From Neisseriaceae bacterium (lineage in GTDB: Bacteria > Pseudomonadota > Gammaproteobacteria > Burkholderiales > Neisseriaceae), in assembly GCA_017518785.1 (NCBI GenBank), contig JAFWUA010000061.1:1-5389 (forward strand): 5,389 nt of DNA, given 5' to 3'. The position numbers were made by a program, and so were the translations under genes. Each line of letters starts with the position of its first letter. Within the stretch, counting starts at the first letter, position 1. The notes under the pieces are model-generated. The model saw nothing but the letters and a program-made list of their open reading frames with translations. It had not been told where the DNA came from and made no database searches. Positions 1 to 5,384 of this stretch are shown here, piece by piece.

Positions 1-47
1 AAAGTAATAAGTTAGATTATCACTTCTTTGAGCTGCAACTGGAATGA
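1..47 (+). CDS. possible 3' end of an upstream gene
   Basis: Reading from base 3, fourteen sense codons run to a TGA at 45-47, giving the tail SNKLDYHFFELQLE. The other two forward frames stop within the first 15 bases. The composition is protein-like, and a hairpin followed by T-rich sequence lies about 60 bases downstream, which would suit the end of a gene. The piece is far too short to name and could be chance. Confidence 0.25.
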   Translation, partial: SNKLDYHFFELQLE

Positions 48-73
48 TGTGTTTTACAATACTTCCATTAAGT

Positions 74-101
74 TTGACAAAAAAAACTTAAAGAGTACTG
101 T
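74..101 (+). promoter_or_regulatory. candidate sigma-70 promoter of the lipoprotein gene, with an A-tract in the spacer
   Basis: A perfect -35 hexamer TTGACA (74-79) is followed after 16 bases by TACTGT (96-101). The latter keeps the three most important -10 bases (first T, second A, last T). The spacer opens with a run of eight A (79-86, sharing its first A with the -35), so slippage there could alter spacing. An alternative -10, TAAAAT at 136-141, has only a poor -35 partner near 112-117. The start site is not proven. Confidence 0.35.
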
Positions 102-109
102 TTTTAAGT

Positions 110-129
110 GTTTGCTTTGTAAAGCAAAC
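110..129 (+). terminator. perfect 9-bp hairpin followed by T-rich sequence
   Basis: GTTTGCTTT (110-118) and AAAGCAAAC (121-129) are perfect inverted repeats around a 2-base GT, so the top pairs would open to form a loop. T-rich sequence follows (132-136 and 141-147). It fits a factor-independent terminator for a gene ending near base 47. If transcription of the lipoprotein gene starts from the TTGACA promoter, the same hairpin would instead sit at the very 5' end of that leader. Confidence 0.4.
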
Positions 130-157
130 AATTTTTAAAATTTTTTTACTTCCATAA

Positions 158-161
158 AGGA
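158..161 (+). promoter_or_regulatory. ribosome binding site of the lipoprotein gene
   Basis: AGGA lies 7 bases before the ATG at 169 in an AAAGGAA context. This is a good Shine-Dalgarno and supports that start, which is followed directly by a signal peptide. Confidence 0.6.
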
Positions 162-168
162 ACATAAA

Positions 169-913
169 ATGTATATAGAAAAACTTATTATTTGTGCCTT
201 AATTTCATTATTTGCACTTTCTGCTTGTGGTGGCGGTTCTGATGACAGTGGTACAACTACACCATCAAATCAACCAGTAGCCAATGGTGATAGTAACACT
301 GCACCTGCATCTAATAATAATATTGAGAACACGGATGCTGTATCGCTTGCACAATATATTATTCAAGGTGGTAATGGTTATGACTTTACCCAAAATTCAT
401 TTACACCTAATGATGGTAAAGATTTTACGAATTTAATTGTTGATGGAAAAAAAAATTGATCTTATAAACGGTAATCATCGTGGTTTTACTAAACTCGAAT
501 CATATTCCATTTTTGGAGTATTGCATCTTGATGATGGCAGGAATGTTATATTTCATCAAGGTATTCCAACCGAAACAAACGATATGCCACAAGATAACAA
601 TGTAAAATATACAGGACAAGCAATGGCAAGTTTTCTCAATGGAGCTCGTGAGGGACATTCTAACTTTGTTGTAAATTTTGGTGAGAAAAAACTCACTGGT
701 GATATACAATGGCACAACGATATAGGAGATAAACAAACCCATATTGAAGCTACAATCAATGGTAATACTTTCTCTGGTGTAAGCGGTTCTGTTAAATCTA
801 TGGGTAAATTTTATGGACCCAAAGCGGGTAATTTAGCTGGTACGTTTTATGATAGTAGTGCGGTTGAGAAACAACCTCGTGCAGGTGTCTTTGGTGCTTT
901 TAGGACTAATTAG
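169..913 (+). CDS. TbpB-like surface lipoprotein, split by a frameshift at a poly-A tract (phase-OFF or frameshifted)
   Basis: The first frame (169-459) encodes a type II signal peptide with lipobox LSAC (lipidated Cys20), then GGGS and a Ser/Thr/Asn/Pro-rich linker to about residue 53. It stops just after a run of nine A (447-455). The next frame continues without interruption to TAG at 911-913. Removing one A joins them as GKKIDLING and gives 247 residues. The second part resembles the C-terminal beta-barrel of Slam-dependent lipoproteins (TbpB, NHBA and fHbp group). In joined numbering the signatures are VKYTG (145-149), FGEKKLTG (170-177), GKFYGPKAGNLAGTF (212-226) and GVFGAFR (239-245). 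Such proteins are displayed on the outer face of the outer membrane and often bind host proteins or haem; the ligand here is unknown. No Slam translocator gene is in the window. As read, the product is a 96-residue lipopeptide lacking the barrel. It could be phase variation, a decayed gene, or a homopolymer sequencing error. Confidence 0.75.
447..455 (+). repeat. A9 homopolymer inside the lipoprotein reading frame
   Basis: Nine consecutive A follow GG at 445-446. With nine, translation reaches TGA at 457-459; with eight (or eleven) the frame stays open to 913. The tract lies between the linker and the barrel, so it gates display of the functional domain. Two A8 tracts in the intact pepP (2319-2326 and 2622-2629) show that A8 is common here, so length alone does not prove a contingency locus. 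Confidence 0.7.
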
Positions 914-945
914 TGCCTGCCCAGTAAGCCTGAAATTAATTTGAT

Positions 946-958
946 AGTCTGCCGGAAA
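946..958 (+). repeat. DUS-like motif AGTCTGCCGGAAA
   Basis: Exact copy of the 13-base motif that recurs across the window; it forms the left arm of the hairpin after the lipoprotein gene. See the finding on a possible new uptake-sequence dialect. Confidence 0.65.
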
Positions 959-973
959 AGTAGTAATAAATTT

Positions 974-986
974 TTTCCGGCAGATT
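974..986 (-). repeat. DUS-like motif, one-base variant AATCTGCCGGAAA
   Basis: Minus-strand copy, the right arm of the hairpin. It differs from the consensus only at the second base (A for G), which still pairs with the left arm as G-U. Confidence 0.55.
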
Positions 987-1069
987 ACGTTACAAAAATA
1001 ACACTGTAACACTATACTTCTTCAAATCTTTGTGAAATTCCTTTTTTTATAGCAAGTTGCATTTTTTAT

Positions 1070-1260
1070 ATGGTAATTTCTAAAAATTCGTCATTCTGAG
1101 TTTCACTTTCGTGAAACGAAGAATCTCAATTGATTGTTTTACATAAATATTCTTCGCTACGATTATGAATGATGGATAGTGAAAAAAATGATTTGGCAGT
1201 ACTCTCTATTTATAAAAACTCATGATACATTCTAAAACGACGAATTTTACAGGAGTTTCA
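1070..1260. mobile_element. decayed copy (probably one and a part) of an IS5-like MITE
   Basis: The 411 bases between the lipoprotein gene and ubiA hold no gene. Bases 1089-1099 (CGTCATTCTGA), 1117-1126 (CGAAGAATCT) and 1149-1161 (ATTCTTCGCTACG) match, in order, the preserved element at 5254-5384. A decayed right end (TTTGGCAGTACTCTCT, 1192-1207) makes this copy about 139 bases long, close to the intact one. Bases 1212-1260 then resemble a left end joined directly to a second right end (CGAATTTTACAGGAGTTTC, 1241-1259), suggesting an internally deleted second copy. No transposase is encoded. Confidence 0.55.
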
Positions 1261-1282
1261 AACAAGCAACTTAAATTAGGCA

Positions 1283-1288
1283 TATAAT
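1283..1288 (+). promoter_or_regulatory. candidate -10 box of the ubiA operon
   Basis: A perfect TATAAT lies 36 bases before the ubiA ATG, predicting a leader of about 30 bases. There is no convincing -35 at 17-base spacing (AAACAA at 1260-1265), so it may be weak or need an activator. It begins 23 bases after the right end of the decayed MITE. Confidence 0.45.
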
Positions 1289-1324
1289 TGCACCCATCAA
1301 TCCCCATATACACACACTCAAAAA

Positions 1325-2215
1325 ATGATAGACTGGAAGAAAAAAATCAACGCCTATTCACGCCTGATGCGTGTGGAAAAACCGATTGGCACTTATTTAT
1401 TGCTTTGGCCGGCTTGGTGGTCGCTATGGATTGCGGCTGATGGCAAGCCAGATATTTTATTGATTATTTTATTTGGGATTGGCTGTTTTCTAATGCGTTC
1501 AGCAGGTTGCGTAATTAATGATACTGCTGATCGAAATTTTGACGGTCAGGTTGAACGCACACAGGGAAGACCATTTGCACAAGGCGAAGTTACAGTTAAA
1601 GAAGCTTTAATTTTATGTGCAATTCTGTGTTTATTAGCCGCTTTGTGTTTATTGCCTATGAATCGTTTAACATGGCTGATGAGTTTGCCAGCTTTGTTTT
1701 TAGCACTAACTTATCCTTTTACCAAACGTTTTTTTCCGATTCCGCAATTTTATTTGGGTTTAGCTTATTCATTTAGTATTCCTATGGCATTTGCTGCTCA
1801 AACAAATTCAGTACCACCGATGGTATGGTTATTATTCACAGCCAATGTCTGCTGGACATTAGCTTATGACACCATGTACGCTATGGCAGATAAACCAGAT
1901 GATTTGAAGTTGGGCAATATCAAAACTTCTGCTATTACTTTTGGTGATTACGATATGGCTGCTGCTATGTTTTTCCACTTTATATTTGATGTATTGATGG
2001 CAGTGGTTGGTTTATTAATCCATGCCAATTTATTTTTCTGGTTATTTTTTATAGTGGTGATTGTTTTGCAAATTCATCAATATACTCAAATTAAGGATAA
2101 AGATAGATATAAATGTTTTAAAATGTTTTTATCTAATAATCGTGTTGGTATTGCCATGTTTTTGGGTGTATTCTTTCATTATATAGGCAAACATTATTTG
2201 AATATGTGGGGGTAA
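1325..2215 (+). CDS. ubiA: 4-hydroxybenzoate polyprenyltransferase
   Basis: An inner-membrane prenyltransferase that attaches the polyprenyl tail to 4-hydroxybenzoate in ubiquinone synthesis. At 296 residues it is close to E. coli UbiA (290). The N-terminal RLMRVEKPIGTYLLLWP (13-29) is the family opening. The first Asp-rich Mg-diphosphate motif is NDTADRNFDGQVERTQGRP (65-83, with D66, D69 and D73). The second is YDTMYAMADKPDD (181-193). About nine hydrophobic segments span the rest, and FKMFLSNNRVGIAMFLG near the C-terminus matches the family ending. The ATG at 1325 puts the conserved start in place, but no Shine-Dalgarno is visible (CACTCAAAAA precedes it). It is the first gene of a tight operon with pepP three bases downstream. 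No ubiC is seen in the window. Confidence 0.95.
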   Translation: MIDWKKKINAYSRLMRVEKPIGTYLLLWPAWWSLWIAADGKPDILLIILFGIGCFLMRSAGCVINDTADRNFDGQVERTQGRPFAQGEVTVKEALILCAILCLLAALCLLPMNRLTWLMSLPALFLALTYPFTKRFFPIPQFYLGLAYSFSIPMAFAAQTNSVPPMVWLLFTANVCWTLAYDTMYAMADKPDDLKLGNIKTSAITFGDYDMAAAMFFHFIFDVLMAVVGLLIHANLFFWLFFIVVIVLQIHQYTQIKDKDRYKCFKMFLSNNRVGIAMFLGVFFHYIGKHYLNMWG

Positions 2216-2218
2216 ATT

Positions 2219-3517
2219 ATGTTTAATCCAACCTATATCGAACAATGTGTTTTACGTAGAAAAAGAGTTTTTGATGAAATTGGCGTGCATGGCATTGCGG
2301 TTTTATTTTCTGCCTCTGAAAAAAAACGTAGTGGCGATACATCTTATCCATTTCGTCAAGATAGTGATTTTTATTATTTAAGTGGTTTTGATGAGCCAGA
2401 TGCCGTTTTAATTTTAGATGGTGCCACTCGTGAAACCATTTTATTTTGCCGTGATTCAGACCCAGAACGCGAAATGTGGGAAGGTTCTCGCTATGGAATT
2501 GACAAAGCAAGAGAATACTTTAAGATTGAATACACTGCCTCCATTAATCAATGGCAAAAACATGTCAAGGAATTACTCAAAGGGCATCGTCAGTTATGGA
2601 CTCTTAATCGCTATAACAAAGAAAAAAAACTATTACAAATGTGGCATGATTTATATCAACCGCATACTTCACAGAGTCTGCCGGAAAGTTGTATGAATCT
2701 GCGTACTGTTTTAGATTCGATGCGTCTAATTAAAGATGAGGTGGAATTAGAGTTATTGCGACACGCTGCCAAAATAAGTGCATTCGGACACGTAAAAGCA
2801 ATGTGTGTGGCAGCACCAAAAATGTATGAGTATCATGTAGAAGGTGAAATTCTATCGGAATTTTTCCGACATGGAATTAGACAATGTGCATATAACACCA
2901 TTGTTGCCGCAGGTAAAAATGCTTGTACATTGCATTACACCAACAATGAATCGGTTTTGCAAAGCGGTCAATTGGTATTAGTTGATGCTGGTGCTGAATG
3001 GCAAAATTATGCCGGAGATATTTCTCGCACCTTTCCAGTTGATAACGATTTTACTCCTGCTCAACGAGATTTATATCAAGTGGTATTAGATGTTAATAAA
3101 AAAGTTATCGGTGCAGCACGTGCTGGTGTTACTTATGAATCGCTTAATAATCTATCTGTTGAATTATTAACGCAAGGATTATTAGACTTGAAACTGCTTT
3201 CCGGCAGTCTCAACGATAATATTGAGAAGCAAAAATATAAACGTTTTTATATGCACAGTATAGGTCATTGGTTGGGATTGGACGTACACGATGTGGGTGG
3301 ACGTTTTGAACACGGACAATCAATTGTTTTGCGTGAAAATATGTGTATGACAATCGAACCTGGATTATATATTCCAGATGATGTTGATATTCCAACGGAG
3401 TTACGTGGAGTTGGAGTGCGTATTGAAGATAATATTATTATTCATCAAGATGAATCAGAAGTATGCACCGATTACGTACCCAAAGAAATAGATGAAATTG
3501 AAGGGCTTAATCAATAG
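2219..3517 (+). CDS. pepP: Xaa-Pro aminopeptidase (aminopeptidase P)
   Basis: A cytoplasmic dinuclear-metal (usually Mn) peptidase that removes an N-terminal residue preceding proline. Its 432 residues compare with 441 in E. coli PepP. The N-terminal AMP_N domain (about 1-160) contains YPFRQDSDFYYLSGFDEP (43-60). The pita-bread catalytic domain follows with all five metal ligands: D256 (LVDAG), D267 (GDISRTF), H350 (HSIGHWLG), E380 (TIEPG) and E403 (VRIED). The accessory residues H239, H346, H357 and R401 are also present. The ATG lies three bases after the ubiA stop; its GGGGG Shine-Dalgarno (2208-2212) is inside the ubiA end, so translational coupling is likely. Two DUS-like motifs fall inside the gene, at 2675 and 3198. 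Two A8 tracts (2319-2326 and 2622-2629) do not break the frame. Confidence 0.95.
   Translation: MFNPTYIEQCVLRRKRVFDEIGVHGIAVLFSASEKKRSGDTSYPFRQDSDFYYLSGFDEPDAVLILDGATRETILFCRDSDPEREMWEGSRYGIDKAREYFKIEYTASINQWQKHVKELLKGHRQLWTLNRYNKEKKLLQMWHDLYQPHTSQSLPESCMNLRTVLDSMRLIKDEVELELLRHAAKISAFGHVKAMCVAAPKMYEYHVEGEILSEFFRHGIRQCAYNTIVAAGKNACTLHYTNNESVLQSGQLVLVDAGAEWQNYAGDISRTFPVDNDFTPAQRDLYQVVLDVNKKVIGAARAGVTYESLNNLSVELLTQGLLDLKLLSGSLNDNIEKQKYKRFYMHSIGHWLGLDVHDVGGRFEHGQSIVLRENMCMTIEPGLYIPDDVDIPTELRGVGVRIEDNIIIHQDESEVCTDYVPKEIDEIEGLNQ
2675..2687 (+). repeat. DUS-like motif AGTCTGCCGGAAA inside pepP
   Basis: Exact copy, read in frame as Ser-Leu-Pro-Glu (S153-E156), in the linker between the N-terminal and catalytic domains of PepP, a place likely to tolerate an imposed sequence. 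Confidence 0.65.
3198..3210 (-). repeat. DUS-like motif, one-base variant AGACTGCCGGAAA, inside pepP
   Basis: Minus-strand copy differing at the third base; the 10-base core CTGCCGGAAA is intact. On the coding strand it encodes LSGSL (327-331), in a variable stretch before the HSIGHWLG motif. Confidence 0.6.
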
Positions 3518-3532
3518 GAATCAATTTAATAA

Positions 3533-4075
3533 ATGAGACAATTACAGGCATATTTAAACACCAAACCCATTATTGGGAAAGATGTATATATTGATGAAAG
3601 TGCACGTATTAGTGGTGATGTGGTGATTGGTGATAATTCATCGATTTGGTTTCATGTAAGTATTCGTGGCGATATTAATTACATTCGCATTGGACAACGT
3701 ACTAATATTCAAGATAATTCTGTTTTACATGTTGGCAACAGGGGATATGATAATCAAGAGCAGCATGATGGGGCTCCTCTGATTATTGGAGATGATGTAA
3801 CGGTGGGGCATGCAGTTGTTTTACATGGTTGCACAATTGGCAATCGAGTATTAATTGGCATGGGAAGTATTGTTTTAGATAAAGCGATTATTGATGATGA
3901 TTGCATGATTGGTGCAGGTTCATTAGTTCCACCAAACAAACATTTAGAAAGTGGTTATTTATATTTAGGCTCACCGGTACGCCAAATACGTAAATTAAGC
4001 GATGAAGAGATTATAAATTTACGTCAATCTGCTGACCATTATGTAAAAACTGCTCAAAATTATGCTTTGACATAA
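3533..4075 (+). CDS. gamma-class carbonic anhydrase-like hexapeptide-repeat protein (YrdA/CaiE family)
   Basis: A 180-residue left-handed beta-helix protein, expected to be a soluble trimer with a metal at each subunit interface. Hexapeptide repeats run from about residue 13 to 130 (such as ISGDVVIGDNSSIW and VTVGHAVVLHGCTIGNRVLIG). The metal ligands match archaeal Cam: H66 (VLHV), H93 (VGHA) and H98 (LHGC). The supporting R45-G46-D47 and Q60-D61 pairs are also present. The acidic loop carrying Cam's proton-shuttle glutamate is absent, as in YrdA-type members, whose carbonic anhydrase activity is often weak or unproven. It lies 15 bases after pepP, so it is probably co-transcribed; AGGA at 3516-3519 overlaps the pepP stop but is 13 bases from the ATG, a long spacing. 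Its 3' end overlaps the convergent methyltransferase gene by 16 bp. Confidence 0.88.
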   Translation: MRQLQAYLNTKPIIGKDVYIDESARISGDVVIGDNSSIWFHVSIRGDINYIRIGQRTNIQDNSVLHVGNRGYDNQEQHDGAPLIIGDDVTVGHAVVLHGCTIGNRVLIGMGSIVLDKAIIDDDCMIGAGSLVPPNKHLESGYLYLGSPVRQIRKLSDEEIINLRQSADHYVKTAQNYALT

Positions 4076-4845
4076 TGACGTTGTCGCATTTGTTCAAATA
4101 AACAAACAGAAGCTGCCATTGCTACATTTAATGATTCAGTCTTACCTATCATTGGAATACGTACGCCAAACGGTGCACAAGTGGCAATTTCTGGCGACAC
4201 TCCTGTGCCTTCATTGCCAAAAACCCAAGCACAGTTATGAGTTAAATCTACTTCATGTAAATTTTTAATCCACGATGTAGTTAGTGTGGTTACATGTACT
4301 CTGCCTGAAAACTTACGCAGTAAATAGATTAAACGTACATTTGTTGCAATTTTCAATAAAAAATGTGCCCCCATAGCGGAACGCAAAACTTTGGGAGACC
4401 ACACATCGGCACATTGCGAATCCAAAACTATATGCGAAATCCCAGTAGCAGCAGTTGTGCGTAAAATCGTACCTACATTGCCGGGATCTTGCACATTTTC
4501 TAAAACAACACAATCTATGCCATTGGGCAAAGCATTTGAATGCGGCAAAATCATCTGTGAAAATACATCACAACCATTGCTTAATGAAGCAATTTGTTTT
4601 GCCACTTTATCCGAAATTACAACTACCGATTGCTCTGGTATTTGTTGCAGACAAGCTTGAATTTCCACATTTTCTACACGACTTTCTGGCACAAAAACCT
4701 TTTCCGGCAGACTTTTTGATAATAGTGCTGTTTGTAATAAATGAACACCCTCAATTACAAATCTTTGATTTTTATGGCGAAAACGTCTATCAATCAATAA
4801 ATGACGTAAATATTTAACTTGAATATTATCCGTTGAAGTAATCAT
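4060..4845 (-). CDS. SPOUT (SpoU/TrmH) family RNA 2'-O-methyltransferase
   Basis: Transfers methyl from S-adenosylmethionine to a ribose 2'-OH in rRNA or tRNA; the target nucleotide cannot be told from sequence. The N-terminal substrate-binding domain (about 1-100) opens with KYLRHLLIDRRFRHKNQRF and VIEGVHLL. The C-terminal knotted domain carries all three motifs: motif 1 LENVQDPGNVGTILRT (115-130, catalytic-type Asn123 and Arg129), motif 2 VFGNEGTGVSPE (208-219), and motif 3 IPMIGKTESLNVAMAASV (230-247). At 261 residues it has the usual length for the two-domain TrmH-like/TsnR-type group rather than single-domain TrmL. The ATG at 4845-4843 is preceded by only a weak GAAAG. A DUS-like motif lies inside the gene. 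It is convergent with the upstream operon. Confidence 0.9.
   Translation of the reverse strand: MITSTDNIQVKYLRHLLIDRRFRHKNQRFVIEGVHLLQTALLSKSLPEKVFVPESRVENVEIQACLQQIPEQSVVVISDKVAKQIASLSNGCDVFSQMILPHSNALPNGIDCVVLENVQDPGNVGTILRTTAATGISHIVLDSQCADVWSPKVLRSAMGAHFLLKIATNVRLIYLLRKFSGRVHVTTLTTSWIKNLHEVDLTHNCAWVFGNEGTGVSPEIATCAPFGVRIPMIGKTESLNVAMAASVCLFEQMRQRHYVKA
4701..4713 (-). repeat. DUS-like motif AGTCTGCCGGAAA inside the methyltransferase gene
   Basis: Exact minus-strand copy. On the coding strand it is read as Ser-Leu-Pro-Glu (S45-E48), the same reading frame and peptide as the copy in pepP. Confidence 0.65.
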
Positions 4846-4883
4846 GATTTGCTTTCATAAAGGTATAATCAAACAACTTTAAA

Positions 4884-4889
4884 ATTATA
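4884..4889 (-). promoter_or_regulatory. candidate -10 box of the methyltransferase gene
   Basis: On the minus strand this reads TATAAT, 38 bases before the methyltransferase ATG, predicting a leader of about 30 bases. No good -35 is seen at 17-base spacing (TGCAAC at 4912-4907). The ATTATAAT context is nearly palindromic, so a -10 could equally be read on the plus strand, where no gene follows. Confidence 0.4.
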
Positions 4890-4922
4890 ATGCTTATGCT
4901 TCTTTTGTTGCACTATTTTTTT

Positions 4923-4935
4923 AGTCTGCCGGAAA
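4923..4935 (+). repeat. DUS-like motif AGTCTGCCGGAAA between genes
   Basis: Exact copy, two bases past the stop codon of the minus-strand membrane-protein remnant. Uptake sequences often sit just after a gene, which supports that stop being a real gene end. It has no inverted partner here. Confidence 0.65.
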
Positions 4936-4937
4936 TA

Positions 4938-5253
4938 TTATTTATAAGCATTTTTTTGTTTAATCAACTTTTCCATAGTTGGTTTATATTGCGAAGCTAA
5001 ATAATTTTTTACCAAAAATTCAGCAATGTATGCTGTATTTGCCATTAAGGATGCTAAAAGACAAGCAAATATCACAGGTATCATACTTTGCATATTTTCC
5101 ATTTATTTTATATTTAGGAAACTTTGCAAATGAAAAAACAATAATTTCAATAACATTAAAAAATGCAAAACATAATAATGGAACAAAAAAACCAGAAAAC
5201 ACAAAAGTTTTTATTGGATATTTGTTTTCAAAAAGATGTGATTCAATATTTAA
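4938..5253 (-). pseudogene. 3' remnant of a small membrane-protein gene, frameshifted and truncated at its 5' end by a MITE
   Basis: Two overlapping minus-strand frames look coding and complement each other. The first is open from inside the MITE to 5020 without an ATG. It reads NIESHLFENKYPIKTF, then a hydrophobic stretch (FSGFFVPLLCFAFFNVIEII) and KFPKYKINGKYAKY. The second (ATG at 5102, stop 4940-4938, 54 residues) reads MIPVIFACLLASLMANTAYI then FLVKNYLASQYKPTMEKLIK. Joining them needs a one-base loss (or a two-base gain), for example in an A4 run at 5095-5098 or 5106-5109, giving a protein with at least two membrane segments. The 5' end is cut at the MITE border. I do not recognise the family. 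Alternatively the 54-residue frame alone is a small membrane protein, but it has no clear ribosome binding site. The opposite plus-strand frame (4979-5281) starts with TTG and looks like its shadow. Confidence 0.4.
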
Positions 5254-5384
5254 GAGACCCCTGCAAAACTCGTCATTCTGAATTTCACGAAGTGAAATGA
5301 AGAATCTAACTTATTGTTTATAAAGATTCTTCGCTACGCTCAGAATGACGAGTAATAGAAAAAATCGAGTTTTGCAGGAGTCTC
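5254..5384. mobile_element. MITE-like palindromic element with IS5-type ends
   Basis: A 131-base element without a reading frame. Its ends are inverted repeats with one mismatch: GAGACCCCTGCAAAACTCG (5254-5272) against the complement of CGAGTTTTGCAGGAGTCTC (5366-5384). TTTAA flanks both sides (5249-5253 and 5385-5389), a likely target duplication. Inside are the arms CGTCATTCTG (5271-5280) and CAGAATGACG (5341-5350), plus AGAATCT (5301-5307) and AGATTCT (5324-5330), so most of the element can fold into one long hairpin. GAGACC...TGCAAAA ends are typical of IS5-family elements, whose transposase would have to act in trans. The TTTAA on the right is the last sequence visible, so the outer flank cannot be examined. 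Confidence 0.75.

Larger units (their letters stand above)
945..987 (+). terminator. inverted pair of DUS-like motifs forming a hairpin after the lipoprotein gene
   Basis: TCTGCCGGAAAA (948-959) pairs perfectly with TTTTCCGGCAGA (973-984) around a 13-base loop. Three more pairs (one G-U) extend the stem to 945-987. It begins 31 bases after the lipoprotein stop. Inverted uptake-sequence pairs commonly serve as terminators in Neisseria. No clean T-run follows the stem, so termination strength is uncertain. Confidence 0.6.

Noticed and set aside
500..759. Minus-strand frames opposite the lipoprotein gene
   Set aside because: Composition is unlike a real protein and the plus-strand frame has clear family signatures.
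918..936. GCCTGAA at 928-934 resembling the end of Kingella or Simonsiella type uptake sequences
   Set aside because: Only the last seven bases match and it is a single occurrence; the recurrent motif in this window is CTGCCGGAAA.
1070..1260. CRISPR array from the repeated CATTCT/GAATG segments
   Set aside because: No regular spacing or unique spacers; the repeats are inverted arms of a palindromic element.
3013..3022. TGCCGGAGA in pepP as another uptake motif
   Set aside because: Matches only part of the core and is explained by the conserved AGD codons of the PepP metal site.
4087..4108. TTTGTT/AACAAA weak inverted repeat as a terminator for the carbonic anhydrase-like gene
   Set aside because: Stem of about six A-T-rich pairs inside the opposing coding region, with no T-run.
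4391..4817. Plus-strand frames opposite the methyltransferase gene
   Set aside because: They are antisense to conserved SPOUT motifs and carry no recognisable features of their own.
4889..4952. AATGCTTAT/ATAAGCATT inverted repeat followed by T-rich sequence, as a terminator
   Set aside because: The loop would be 46 bases, the stem is AT-rich, and no plus-strand gene ends before it.
4979..5281. 100-codon plus-strand frame
   Set aside because: TTG start without a ribosome binding site, it runs into the MITE, and its sequence looks like the antisense of the more protein-like minus-strand frames.
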